Assembly: GCA_903994455.1 (NCBI GenBank)
Contig: CAJEXI010000002.1
Span: 81,767 to 145,766, forward strand
Length of the DNA: 64,000 nucleotides
Source: an uncultured Chlorobiaceae bacterium
Lineage (GTDB): Bacteria; Bacteroidota; Chlorobiia; Chlorobiales; Chlorobiaceae
Reading direction: 5' to 3'
Shown: positions 1-12,100 of the stretch, in pieces
Numbering within the stretch: the stretch's first letter is position 1
How the letters are laid out: every line of letters begins with the position of its first letter
Notes under the pieces: generated by a model
What the model was told of the DNA's origin: nothing
The model's input: the letters and a program-made list of their open reading frames with translations, nothing else
Database searches by the model: none
Made by a program: the position numbers and the translations under genes

Positions 1-3000
1 GTAAATCGTGTTCACCAACACACTCTCCATCATAGTTCTCGGTTTTCGATTGGTGCTCATAAAGAACGACCCACTTTACTCCATCCGCATCGGCTCTGAA
101 TGGCAATGTCTTAAGGTTCGTCACAGGATCCTTTTCGAATGGCCAAACCGTTAATCGGTCTTCCTCAACCTGGTCCAAAATAATCCAGGGATCAAATACC
201 CAGCTATTAAGAGTTGGAGAAACAGGCGCATGACTCGCCTTCTCTTCAATAATTGTTGGATCAATGTCGCGCCAGAAACCAAGATCAAGTGGATTTGCAT
301 AAGGCTTGGGAAGACTTCCAAACTCCCCTTTAATCCAGTAGTTGTCAGCCAATCTGCTTAACAGTTCTTCGAGAGCAAGCCATTGGTACTTCTTGCCGAT
401 GCGTTCAACACTTGGTCGATCACGATGATGGTGTCCCATTTGGTCATGATCATGCTCAAACCTTTTTCTTGTCCAACCATATTCATAAGCTCGCTTCGCA
501 ACCCAAAGCTTTATCTCATTTATGTCAAATATTCTCTTTTCTGTACCGCCATGCCTGCGCTCGTAGAGATACGAAGCGGCATCAGTTTTCAAGCGCTTTG
601 CTTCATCATCAGACAAAAGTTTCAAAAAGGATTTTTCGGCAAATGCCAAATCTGTATTCCAAGTGTCGATTTGTTTCTGGGTTGGTTTTTCCTGTATTTT
701 TCCTACTGCTGGAGATACTATACCATACCTGTATGGGTTCAGATTCGCTGTTTTTTCAAGTCTCTCAAATGCCTGCATTCGTTCCGGATCATGGCCGACA
801 ACTTCGTTCTCGAATGCTCTGGCTTTTTGTTCGTCAGATAAGGGAACGACCTGATCCAGAGGAACACAGAGATAGTGTCTAACTCGTGGCTCAATTTCAT
901 ACCTTGAAAAATCCCCTAAAAATGACGTGGTTGAACGAACAATTTCTTCACCACCAGCCATCTTTGCAATCTCGTTGAGCTGCTCTTCAGAAACGGAAAA
1001 AAGCGGTTTCTTCGATTTGTACGGCGGTTTGCAAAGTACGAAATTTACCGCGCTCGGCAGTAGAGATAGACAGGATGCAAGTTCAATAATACCAAACGCA
1101 TAGTCACGCAACAATATCCCGAATGGCGGTGCACCATCCTTGAAAATTTGATCAAAGGTTGCTGCTGAGTATTGCCTCAATCGATCTGGATCGGGTCGGA
1201 GGCAGCAGGAAGCATAGGCCGCAGCCAGCAACCTCTCAAGAATATACAAATCGTCAACGTCGACGAATCTGTTCAGCAGTTTAGGGAAAATATCGTCGTT
1301 GGCTAACAGGATGTTGACCAACGCCTTGGTTGATTTATCGCGAATAGCTCGGTTCGTAGATGTGAATAGCCAGCAAAGAACCAAGGCAGCAAGAAACTGG
1401 TTTTCAGAATTGGTACATGGAGCTTTTCCGATTCGACACCACTCAATTAATACACCGACACTGGATTCCGCATCATCGGCTTGCGCGTTAACCCAGGTCG
1501 TCCAGAGAGAATCACGATCCGGTAGATTTTGCTTTTGCAAGTTTCTGTGAAGCAGCTCGGCATTCCACGGATGATCAGCGGAAACTGCAACTTGCAACAA
1601 TAGTTCGAGAGGCTCTGGATTTCTATATCTGAAATCATTGAGCAGTTCAAGCGTCCGGTCGGTAAATGCTGAGCGGTCCCGCCACCTCACGCTTTCCGCA
1701 AATATTTGGTGAATATCCCAATCATTCCACCATTTTTCGGCACCTCCCGGAAGCGCGTCAACCAACTCTGTTTTGAACTTTTCTGGTAAAACGACGGCCA
1801 ATGCATCTATGAGACCACGCCATTCCCATGCGAAACGATCTCCTTCTACGCAGAACCCCAAAGGGCCACTCTTATCGAACAAGTTATCAGCCTTCTCGAC
1901 CTCCTTAAGCGAATGCTCCGCCATGAGAAAGTCTTGAAATCGCTGAAAACTGAATCGTACGATATCTTCTTCTGAAACATCGTTGAATGACGGATTGGGA
2001 TCCTTTCGTAAAAGCCCGTTGTTAAGAAATACTGATAACCAATCCGACTCAGATTGCAGTCCAATGTTTTTGAAATGAGAAGCAATTACCTCTCGACAAC
2101 TGTCGAGTTCCATGAAGTCAGTTTTTGTCTCAAGCATCTTCCCTGCGATATCTCGCAATGCCTGACGAAGCTTTGGATTGAGAGAAACAGTGCTACTTTC
2201 TTTTTCAGAAATAGTGCGACCAATACTCTCCAGGTAATACATCAGGATTTTCGTCGTTCCTGTCAAGCCTGACGGAAATTCTGATTTTTTGTCCCGTTCC
2301 AATGATAGACAAACTGAACGAAGAAACAATGGATTAACAAATTCCGGTGAAAGCCACGGTGTGCTTGGGCGGGCAATACCTCGTCGATCCAGATAAACTC
2401 GTGCGGCATTCAGTTGCTCTTCGGGAGTCTCGAATCCCCGAATGTTGAACACCGGATACTGCTTTGCAAGAGATTCGGATACGGCTAGCTCAAAGTATTC
2501 TGATCTGCAGGATATAACGCAGCAAATATGCGAGTACATCTTGAGCTTGTGAGCCAGACCGTGTATGTTATTGCGCCAATATCTGCTTCCTTCACCCTCA
2601 TTGATTGCGTCAATCAACAAAAGCGTTCTGACACCCGCCGATTTACCGGCAGCATCCATTGCTCCTAATATTTGATCCGCTGATCGCCCAGGCAACCCTA
2701 GAATTTGGGAAATTTGTGTCCATAATTCGCCATCATTGAGACTTTGTCCGAGAAGAAGAATGGCTGGATGATGAAGTTCTATTGCGCGCTTTGCACATTT
2801 AGCAAGCAAATGACTCTTGCCAGTGCCAGTATTTCCACGAATGAAAGCAAAACCGTTCTTTTCAGCATCCACATATCGTGAATGTAAATTTGTCGTTAGC
2901 TGACTAACAGCAGTATCAAGCTCTCTGCTTTTCTGAATGAGTTTACTCAGATCATATTTCTCATGACTCTCTTTATTTAGTGAACGGTCATATTCCCAAT

Positions 3001-3886
3001 ACCACTGCTGAATTTTTTCGTTTTCGGCCAGTACTTTATCAGCAAGATTGCCCCAACTTGCCGCATCCCACTCGAACTGAGAATCAAGGCTGATTTTATC
3101 CTCAATATTAAGCAATTTTGCAATTGCCTGCTGCAACCCATCGATAACTTGCTTTTCAGGCTTCTGAGCAAGTGTTGAAAGATGATTTTTCGGTAAAGCC
3201 CACTTTCCGATGGCATTGAGAAGGTTCAACAACTCTTCTTGGTATGAAGGAGTACGTGAGATTACAGAAAACAACTTTTCAATACGAACATCTACATGGT
3301 CTTCCGGATGAAATCTTTCAGCAAGAGAGAATGTGGCCTCCCGAATATTATCATCAAACCACTTGATGGATAGCTCAACATCTCCAAAAAAGAATTCTTT
3401 GAGCCCTTCCATATTGTTTTTGGCAAGGCGCGCAACCAATTCGCTACTTGTCCACGCTTCAAATTTGATCTCGTTGATACCAATTAACGTTGCTTCTTTT
3501 TTCCACTTATCAACTCGCATATCCCAATGCTTCCATCCTGGGTTCCCGCGTTCTTTTTTTCCCGCCTTGTCAGTAAGATTACATGGAAAAGCTACAACAT
3601 AGCGTTCCAACTCTGGATGGGATTTAAGTGCTTGACTCACGGATTTATCTACCTGCACCCAATCGATATCTCCCGATCGAAGAAAATATTTCGCTTGATA
3701 ACCTGTTTTCTTTCCATCGGGCTTTCTCCAATACGCTTCGACTCCGCCGTCGCCGCCAGCGCCCTCAACTCGTCTATACACTGAATCTTTTGAAAAATCT
3801 TCACATCGTGCAAGTTGACAAACCAACTCCTCAAATGAATTGCGTTGGCCATGGTTGAAAGAGTGTATCTTTGAAAAATCTATCAT
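1..3886 (-). CDS. Avs-like STAND NTPase with N-terminal PD-(D/E)XK nuclease (partial, 3' end outside window)
   Basis: The frame opens at an ATG at 3886, six codons after an in-frame TAA, and stays open to base 2, so at least 1,295 residues are encoded and the C-terminus lies beyond the window. Residues 1-70 look like a Cap4/Mrr-type nuclease: FEELVCQLA near residue 18, GGDGGVEAY (45-52) giving the acidic residue and TGYQAKY (61-67) giving Q-x-K. Near residue 350 is a P-loop, GNTGTGKSH, and near 420 a Walker B strand, LLLIDAINEGE, the form usual in STAND/NACHT ATPases. A long helical C-terminal sensor follows, with no motif I recognise. Avs proteins of this layout bind phage terminase or portal proteins and then degrade DNA; that this one does so is inference. 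It lies 172 bases downstream of a helicase operon, so it may have its own promoter. Confidence 0.8.
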   Translation of the reverse strand, partial: MIDFSKIHSFNHGQRNSFEELVCQLARCEDFSKDSVYRRVEGAGGDGGVEAYWRKPDGKKTGYQAKYFLRSGDIDWVQVDKSVSQALKSHPELERYVVAFPCNLTDKAGKKERGNPGWKHWDMRVDKWKKEATLIGINEIKFEAWTSSELVARLAKNNMEGLKEFFFGDVELSIKWFDDNIREATFSLAERFHPEDHVDVRIEKLFSVISRTPSYQEELLNLLNAIGKWALPKNHLSTLAQKPEKQVIDGLQQAIAKLLNIEDKISLDSQFEWDAASWGNLADKVLAENEKIQQWYWEYDRSLNKESHEKYDLSKLIQKSRELDTAVSQLTTNLHSRYVDAEKNGFAFIRGNTGTGKSHLLAKCAKRAIELHHPAILLLGQSLNDGELWTQISQILGLPGRSADQILGAMDAAGKSAGVRTLLLIDAINEGEGSRYWRNNIHGLAHKLKMYSHICCVISCRSEYFELAVSESLAKQYPVFNIRGFETPEEQLNAARVYLDRRGIARPSTPWLSPEFVNPLFLRSVCLSLERDKKSEFPSGLTGTTKILMYYLESIGRTISEKESSTVSLNPKLRQALRDIAGKMLETKTDFMELDSCREVIASHFKNIGLQSESDWLSVFLNNGLLRKDPNPSFNDVSEEDIVRFSFQRFQDFLMAEHSLKEVEKADNLFDKSGPLGFCVEGDRFAWEWRGLIDALAVVLPEKFKTELVDALPGGAEKWWNDWDIHQIFAESVRWRDRSAFTDRTLELLNDFRYRNPEPLELLLQVAVSADHPWNAELLHRNLQKQNLPDRDSLWTTWVNAQADDAESSVGVLIEWCRIGKAPCTNSENQFLAALVLCWLFTSTNRAIRDKSTKALVNILLANDDIFPKLLNRFVDVDDLYILERLLAAAYASCCLRPDPDRLRQYSAATFDQIFKDGAPPFGILLRDYAFGIIELASCLSLLPSAVNFVLCKPPYKSKKPLFSVSEEQLNEIAKMAGGEEIVRSTTSFLGDFSRYEIEPRVRHYLCVPLDQVVPLSDEQKARAFENEVVGHDPERMQAFERLEKTANLNPYRYGIVSPAVGKIQEKPTQKQIDTWNTDLAFAEKSFLKLLSDDEAKRLKTDAASYLYERRHGGTEKRIFDINEIKLWVAKRAYEYGWTRKRFEHDHDQMGHHHRDRPSVERIGKKYQWLALEELLSRLADNYWIKGEFGSLPKPYANPLDLGFWRDIDPTIIEEKASHAPVSPTLNSWVFDPWIILDQVEEDRLTVWPFEKDPVTNLKTLPFRADADGVKWVVLYEHQSKTENYDGECVGEHDL

Positions 3887-4058
3887 CTTAGGCCTAAAAG
3901 TTTACTGAATAAAACTCTCGCAATAAAGCAAAAATAGGATGTTCTGATTGAATTTGTACGATGCAATCTGGATCTACGAAACATAACGATACGTTCCCTT
4001 TCTATCCCACCGGGACATGGAATAAATCCGTATTTACGTTTATGCGATTAAAAACACA

Positions 4059-6155
4059 TTAATACGCAAGAGCCGTCACCATCTTTTTCGCCCTTGTCAT
4101 GGCGACATATTGGAGCTGTTTGCTGTTGTCTATGACTGATGCAGTCTGACTCCAGTTTTTGGGAGTCAGTAACACCACTTCATCAAACTCAAGCCCCTTG
4201 GCCCGATGCATGGTTGCTATCCGCACCAATTTTGAATCAGGCTGATCCCGCTCATCGGGCCCAAGTATCCTTGCGCTTATTTCCCCCTCGTTCAGGTGTT
4301 TATAAACAGTTTCAGCATCATGTTTTTTGGGCACAATAACGCAGACCGACCGACCCTCGTCAAGGCTTATACGCAACAGAGAAACCAAACTCTCAAGGGC
4401 CTCTTCCAGATGCTGAAAATCAAGCGTTAGCGGAACCGGCCCATGCGACAGCGATTTATAGCGGCGCACTTCATCCGATCCTTCATCAAGATCATCCACC
4501 TCGCATCCTTCAAGTGTCGCAACCGCAAGTCGTCTTATTTCCTCTGTAGTACGATAATTCAAGTAAAGCTTGCGAGACCTTCCTTTAATATTGATGCCCG
4601 AGGCGCTCATCGAAGAGCGATTACGGGTATAGATGCGCTGATGGCCGTCACCCACAAGAAAAAGATCGTTTGGAGTGGCGGCAACCATAGCACGTAAAAG
4701 CCGAAGTGCCTGCGGCCCAAAGTCTTGCGTTTCGTCAACAATAATTGATGAATATGGCTGAGGAATATTTTGCAACAGAACAACGGCGTCGCGATAGGCA
4801 TCATCCACCTCCTTGAGCTTTCTGCTTGCCAACTGCGCCCGGTACTCCTCAAAGACGGGCCAGATTGCATCACGCTTGCTCCGCGTCAAGATGGTGCCAC
4901 GCCCGGTTCGCTTCGCCAGTCGATAGCTATCACGTGAAGAGACTCCCTGGGCCAATACAACACGCTCCAACTCTTCTTCGTAAAAATTCTGAGGCAACTG
5001 TAGCGTGGTGTCCTGAAGTGTCAACGCCCTCTGCCAAGCATCGGCAGCATCAGCACCTTTGCGATTGTAGATGATTTTATGTTCATATTTATGACGGCGC
5101 AAGAACCCATAAACCCATGCATCAAGATTCTTGACCTCAATCTTTTCCATAACCGCTGAATTGCACAACGTTTTCAGATTTTCTTCAATATCAGCAGCAA
5201 GGTTGCGGGTGAACGTTGTAAAAAATACTTTATGATCAGTCGATGCGCGATGTTCAGCCAGCCACTTGGCTCTATGCATCGCCAGCACAGTCTTACCAGT
5301 ACCCGCACCTCCCAAAACCCTCATCGGGCCACTCTTATCGCCTTGAGCCAGTTTGCGTTGAGTGGGATGCAGGAATACCCTCCACTGAGCCAGAGGAGAG
5401 TTAAGTATTGCCGTCATAGTCTCTTCATCAGCCACAACAATGAAACGGGATTGAGATTCAGCAGTCTCAATTGCCGCAGCAAAATCCTCAACATCAATCT
5501 GCCTATCAACCCGAGTTTCTCGAGACATCAGAACGTCAGAAACACTATCTCCTGCAGCGATAAGAAATAAACCCTCATAAGCTTCTACAGGCAAAGAGCT
5601 TTGAAAAGCATCCAGTTCCTGTTCAGAAAAAATCGTTCGAACCAGACCAATCAACGCTTCAGGAACACCAATACTTGTCAAATCTTGATCTGACAACGAT
5701 AAAAATAACGGAATGGCCTCTGTAGACAATGGGGCGACTTGTGCTGACAGCTCTCCTTGCAGAGGGGGTGCTGCGGCATAATGAGTCTGTACTGAAATTG
5801 GTTCAGCAATACTTTCAACTGCAAAAACCTGCAACGCACCAGTCACAGGATTAACGGCAACACGACGTCGTTCAGCCCATTCATAGGCAGCATCATGCCT
5901 GTCAACATACATCAAAACATAAACATCACCTGTTGGTGGTTTAAACACAATACCTCGCCAATCCTGATCAATACGAACTGACTTAAGATTTTTGTCGCGA
6001 GCGCCGTTTATCGGTTCATAATTGATGCCATTGGATGAGGGATCATTCTGGAAACGCAGCGCCCATTTGAGCACTTTACTCTGCACCGTTGGGGGCAGCG
6101 TAGAAAGATTCGCCAGAAAATCCTGGGCCAATGCCACTTTCGGTTTAAAATCCAT
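4059..6155 (-). CDS. RelE-like domain fused to UvrD/Rep-type superfamily 1 helicase
   Basis: About 698 residues. Residues 1-100 resemble a RelE/ParE-type fold (IDQDWRGIVF, then YVLMYVDRHDAAYEWA), joined by a variable linker to a UvrD-type SF1 helicase: P-loop GGAGTGKT at about 282-289, Walker B with SIIVDETQDF, and the late motifs TMHRAKGLEFDEVVLL and YVAMTRAKK at the C-terminus. The ATG at 6155 is preferred over that at 6161 because AGGAG lies 8 bases before it but only 2 before the other. The gene starts just after the stop of the DUF1998 helicase and is clearly cotranscribed with it. It probably translocates on DNA in the defence system. Whether the RelE-like domain still cuts RNA or only binds is not visible. 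Confidence 0.85.
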   Translation of the reverse strand: MDFKPKVALAQDFLANLSTLPPTVQSKVLKWALRFQNDPSSNGINYEPINGARDKNLKSVRIDQDWRGIVFKPPTGDVYVLMYVDRHDAAYEWAERRRVAVNPVTGALQVFAVESIAEPISVQTHYAAAPPLQGELSAQVAPLSTEAIPLFLSLSDQDLTSIGVPEALIGLVRTIFSEQELDAFQSSLPVEAYEGLFLIAAGDSVSDVLMSRETRVDRQIDVEDFAAAIETAESQSRFIVVADEETMTAILNSPLAQWRVFLHPTQRKLAQGDKSGPMRVLGGAGTGKTVLAMHRAKWLAEHRASTDHKVFFTTFTRNLAADIEENLKTLCNSAVMEKIEVKNLDAWVYGFLRRHKYEHKIIYNRKGADAADAWQRALTLQDTTLQLPQNFYEEELERVVLAQGVSSRDSYRLAKRTGRGTILTRSKRDAIWPVFEEYRAQLASRKLKEVDDAYRDAVVLLQNIPQPYSSIIVDETQDFGPQALRLLRAMVAATPNDLFLVGDGHQRIYTRNRSSMSASGINIKGRSRKLYLNYRTTEEIRRLAVATLEGCEVDDLDEGSDEVRRYKSLSHGPVPLTLDFQHLEEALESLVSLLRISLDEGRSVCVIVPKKHDAETVYKHLNEGEISARILGPDERDQPDSKLVRIATMHRAKGLEFDEVVLLTPKNWSQTASVIDNSKQLQYVAMTRAKKMVTALAY

Positions 6156-6169
6156 AATCATCTCTCCTG

Positions 6170-9100
6170 CTATAAACTATTTTGCAAGCTGAGGGCATCA
6201 ATCACCCTCTTTGGCCATTCACCTTCTCCCATCAAGGCATTCCACCCTTTACTTATCCATACGGTCTCACTATACCCATGTGCTGGCATTAAAAGAACAA
6301 TCTGTTGCTTTTCCCATACCAGTTCTGCTTCAGCAACCACCGTTCCTGCCTCGTCCAGCTCATATCCAACCGCATCAGGTGGAGGAATACCTTCAACCAT
6401 TAAAGTATGCAAACCCTCTCTGAGATCACCCATCGCCTCTTCAATCACACACTCCCAGGCTGAAGCATTAGCAGCTCCATTCCCGCATGAGATTTTCGAT
6501 ACTCCATCCATGACGCTCAAGGCCGAATAATCATGCCCTTCAAGCCCTGCCTGAGTTGCAAGAAAAACACCTGGCAGCATCTGAAAAATGTTAAAGAGCC
6601 ATAACCATCTGCGCCACAAAAGATGACCAACACTGTCATCATGCAGACAAGCTTCGTTCAGCAGAATAAAACCTGGACTGTTGGGAATTGAGCCTCCATC
6701 TTGAACCAGTTCACGTGGCCAACAATAGCGCAACACGAGTGAAAGGTCATTAAGATTGCCGCAGGCGACGGACTGCTGCGGACATTCGCATTGCAGATCA
6801 TCCAATCCTACCCAAAATTGATCAAGCTTGATCTGCGCCTCTTTTAATTCCGGTTTGGTTGGATTTGGCACCATACGAAATGCCGTTGCTCCGGCATGAC
6901 GCGCCATTTTTATTACCTGCCGGTCACTCGTTTCACCTGTTGGTGCACCGAGCCATTGCACCAATACCGCTAACGCATGATTCGACCACAGGCTTTCAGA
7001 AAGCATGGATCGTAATTGCGGCGGTAAAAGCTCTTTTGGATTGAAGCATAAGGCATCCAAACAATCCGCCAGCACCGTATCAAGTTTCCCTGCAATCGCC
7101 GACTCAACATCTTCCCATGTGATCGACCATACCCAGAATTTACCACTCGCAACCAAAGCACTGCGCTTTCTGGCATCCTCACGGGTTGACTCCTTGTGGT
7201 AAGCCCACCCATCGCAAAATATTGCAATAGGCTTTCTTTTCGATTTGCCTTGGGTTGGCCACAACACAAAATCAGGCCGACTTTGCACTGCAACCCCATC
7301 CGCCGAGCCAACATCAACCTGGGGTTCAATCCAGTATCGTTGCTCACCAACTTCAAGCAGATAGCCTGACTTGCCCTGCACAATATCCTGAACAAGCTTT
7401 ACAAAGGGTAACCCCGCCAAACCACTCAGTCTGCGCAGAGCATCAATGAAACGTGACTCAAGCTCTGAACCAAAATTAGGATTGATAAAAATGTCGGCAA
7501 TTGATGCAACCCGCTCCAGTTGATCAAGATTTTCAACCAACTGCTCAAGAATGTTCCTGGCCCGATCACGGGAAACAAGCGCCATTGCCCGGCCAAGACG
7601 GAACTGATAGACACAACGATAACAGCCATCTTTTTCATGGTCGCCATTACAGGAACAACTGGCAAGATGGCTCAGCGCAAGGCGAAAAACCTCAATCAGT
7701 GTTTTTGCCTCATCGGCCAGCAGTTCATGCAGGTATCCCGTTCCCCCCGGCACTGAGTCATAAAGCATCACGTAATGACGGCTCGCTCCATCCAGACTCT
7801 TTTCCTCACGCGGTGTCATGCGCAAGTGATCAACTTTACCCCCAAACCGCTTTTTCAAACCGATGCGCAAGGCCGCCATAAATGATTGAACAGAGGCTTC
7901 ATCAACTCCGGAACTGGTGTAGGGCATCAGAATCCGTAAGGCTTCAGAAGAAAATTCACGATAGAGATAGAGGCACTCTATAATATTTACCGGATCATTG
8001 CTGCCATGCTTCTCACAGTCAAAGGCATGAAACTGACCCGCTTCACGCTCTTTATGCGTTCGGGGAGCACGCTGAATTTTTCCGCAATACTGGCAGAGTT
8101 TAAAGCCCGGACGGAACTTCTGTAACCCGGCAACGGCATACACCTCTCCGCCTTTTACCGGTTCGCCAAAATTCACATCCCTGAATATCACCCGCTCAAT
8201 GAATTCAAAACCAAACGGAGTCTCTGGCGACTTTACCCGGTAGGCCTCTTTGATATCTTTGGCATCAAAGTTAGCAAGCAGTTGACGCTCATAAAACTTT
8301 GGCTCTCTATCCTCTGCGCTGTCATCAATACGAACCTCACTGTCATTGCTGTTTGCAATTGCCTGCTTAAAGCGCAAGAGCCTGTGCTTCTGTGAAATAT
8401 TAGCCCACATCGGGTCACCGCAATCCGGGCAGGAAGTAAGGGTATCCTCATGAAGATCAAGATTTTCAATGTGCTGACAGGTCGGGCAAAGCCGCCAATT
8501 TTCGAGCGTAGAGAGGCTCATGTTAATCTGGTCAATCTCCACCTTACGCTGATTGGCATAAAAAATATTCTCCGGCGCAAATTCAGACAGAGCTGACTGA
8601 GCAGGGCGCTCATACCGCTCGGCAGGTAATGAGATATAGGCTCCCGAGCTATCCGGATCGTCACTGCTCTTTTTTCGCCAGAGTAACGACTTCAGCTCCA
8701 CCCCGGCCTCCGGGAATGCATAATTAGGAATCAAGCCGGCATCGGTCAAGGTGTTCAAAAGATCACGCTGGTTGATCTCCTTGATCAACTCCAGCGTTTT
8801 CTGACGTTCCCGCTCCAGGCGCTCTATCTCCTCCCTTGTGGCTTCATCCTGCGGCAACGCCTTTTTATCCCTGATTTTCTTTTTGATCTTTTCCCCACGA
8901 TCACGGTGCGATTTCCGTTCCTTCACCAACTCTTCCAAGACCTTGTTAAGACGAAGCCGCAAGCCGTCATCGTCATCGGTCCCCTGCATAAAACCAGTCA
9001 GACGCAAAGCAACACGATCATCAATGTCATCACCCAGCAAGTTTTTGAACCCCTCAAGCAAGCGCTCCTTATGCTCCAGGATATAGTTCAAAAATGTGGC

Positions 9101-12100
9101 CGGAAAGCGAGCCTGATTATTGCTGTCAAAGGCATTAAGCGCATCCTGTGTTTTTTCGGGCAACGAGGTTTCGGCGATACCGGAACCAACCCACTCATCA
9201 AGGCAGAATGCAAACATCTGGCGCCGCAACACTTCAGCCGCTTTCAAAAAAATACCGGGAGGAACAACATCACCCTGAAGCATCTCGCTGGTATCCTCAA
9301 AAAAATAGAGGTCATGGGGACTTGATCCATCAGCAAGGATGGTTGCAAAAGCATTGCCATCACGCCGACCTGCCCGGCCAACGCGCTGGAGATAGCTCGC
9401 CTGACTGGGTGGCACCGAGCAGAGCATGACTGAGGATAAATCACCAATATCCACACCCATCTCCAGGGTCGGAGTGGCCGACAGGAGGTTTTCATACCAG
9501 GGGTGCGGATTGCTTGACTTAAACCGCAGCTCCAGGGTTTCACGCTGCTCTCGCTTTAACAGCCCGGTATGTTCAGCCGCAAAGACCCGCCGGAGATCAC
9601 CACGGCTGAAGCGCTGAGCCAGCCAACCCCCAGCATCAACTGTTTTGGAATAGCGTTCCTGAGGTGCATCAAGGCAAGGCATACCAATGAGCAATTCTGA
9701 TGCCGAAACCGGTATGGTCAAACCCCGCCGACCCGCTGCGGTTACAAGCCGCACAACCTCAGTCTCCAAAACCAGAGCCTCAGGGTTCAAGCAAATCACC
9801 TCTGTCGGTTCAGCATCAAGTCGGAGTAAAACCCCTGCATGAACAAGAGCGCTGATCGCTTCAGTGTAGATAGCCTCATCAATGTTAACTGCCAACAGCA
9901 CATGAGCACCCAAAGTCACCTTCAGCCATGTCTGATAAAAAGTTGAAACATGCGTGTTAACAAGAGTATCAAACTCATGGCTCTTTCGCATCGCGAGAAA
10001 AACAGGATGAGGCGACCGGTCACCCATCCGAGGCAACCACTCCCGCCGACCCTTGGTATTGATTAACGCATAGATGTTTCGATCCCTCGCATAACCCATC
10101 AACTCTGGATGAGCAACAGCTCCAAGCTGACGCAAGTGACAGACAAAACCCCACAACCACTGCACAACAATCTGTTGTTCAACTTGATGAACCCCAAAGT
10201 TCTCACGCAATACTGGAAGAAGCGACTCGGCAGCACACATGATATCTTCCATCCGTGGAGCAAGAGTCGCCTTGCCAATAGCATCAAGCGTACGACCGCG
10301 CCGACTGAGATAGGTAAATTCGGCAAAAGCCTGCCACGCCAACCGTTTTTGTACCCGTTCCGGTAAGCGGCTCCCGCCCGGCAGGATATCATCTTTCTGT
10401 AATGAGTCAGCCCAGTCCCGTTGCCGCATCATATCGGGAGCAATAAACTCCGAGACAAACGTTTCGGGAGGCATTGCCAACGTGGAGACTTTATTAAACC
10501 AAAGAGTTGCTGCCTTGTCAAGAAAATTATTCCAGGAACACGGTTGGTCTGCGATGAAATCAATAACCTTCGACAGTCCAGTTCTTACGGTATGGAGATA
10601 GGTGCGAGCAGTAAAATATCCCGCTCGATGAGCAGCATCCTGCACGGAGTCCGAAAAGGCAATAAGCTTTTTATCGTCATTAAACGGGCTTGCCCAGCTC
10701 TGCTCAATGGAAATTGAGGCAAGCGTTGTGCTACGGGCACCAAGAAGAACCTGTCGGTATTTGCTGCCACATGCCGGGCATGTTTTGTCGTGCCGGGTGT
10801 AGGCAACACCGGCAGCCGTCGTATAGGTTCGTTCTGACTTCACCCTGAACACCTCAACCAGATCCGGATTACCACAAGCGCTGCATAACCCGGAACCACT
10901 CTGAAGGTTGCCGCATTGCTTGCACAATCGCTGCTCGATGCCATCACACAATGGACGGCTCAGCCCCTCCCGCGCATAGAGGCGAAGTACCTCCTGATTC
11001 TCTGAAAACCAGGTACTGTATATTTCATCAAGATCAGTCACCAGAGTAGAGTTCCCATGACCAATCCTGCTCAACCATCCGGTTGTATGGCAATCGACAC
11101 ATTGCAACAGCGGGAGGTAAAGCTTCCCCGGCTCCCGCTTGAGATCACTCTCGGCCCGCAGCTCTATGTTTTCGGGATTGCTGTCAACCAGAGCCACCAT
11201 CCTGCGCAATTCACGCATCCACAATTGCACCTTCAGCGTCACCAAGGGCCGACCATGCGGATCCCGAGCCCATGCAACCAAAACAAGCAGTGCGTCAACT
11301 ATCTTGTCGATGTAAGTTCGCACACCATCTGGCAACGGCCCTTGCAGTTGTTGCTGCAGCTCATCCAGTGAGACAATCTGACCCTTTGAAATCCTTAACA
11401 GGTTCACAAAGAGCAAATGCTTTTTCAATAATTCACCCAGCTCACTCCGCCAGTCCAAATCATCAACATCAGAGGGTGGCGCTTGCCCAGGGAAAAACAA
11501 CATAAACCATGCAGCAATAGCCGCCTGCTGCGACGGGTACTGATCGGGCTCCAATACCAAAACAAAATCCGGTTGAGCATACAGCACGTGCTCAATGGTA
11601 CGGTCACCCAGAAACTCTATCTCTGTGCGGCGATTCTCAATCACTACCGAATCAGGATTGAATGCAGCGCCAAAAATCTGCCGTGCATATTCCCGGAGAG
11701 GTGCACTGTCGGAATTGCCACCGAGCGTGGCAGAAGTACCCGCACAAATCAGGCTCCCTTCAGGAGTTTTCAAGCGTGCCCGCAGGCGACGCAAGAGAAG
11801 AGCCAAATCGGTACCCTGTGCACCATCAAAGGTATGAAGCTCATCAACAATCACATAGCGAAGAGCCTCCGGGCTGTTTTTAGCCCAAAGCAACCGGTCT
11901 TTCGGACGGATAAGCAGATAATCGAGCATCTTGTAGTTCGTCAGCAAGATATCAGGCGGATCCTTGCGAAGGGTCTCCCGGTCGGTAATAACAGTTGTTG
12001 CCGACATCGCCATCTCCCCCCGGCCATCTTTACCCGATTTCCCACCAACAAAAAGCCCTACACGCAGCCCTTTAAAGAGTGGCGTTTGCGCAATAACATG

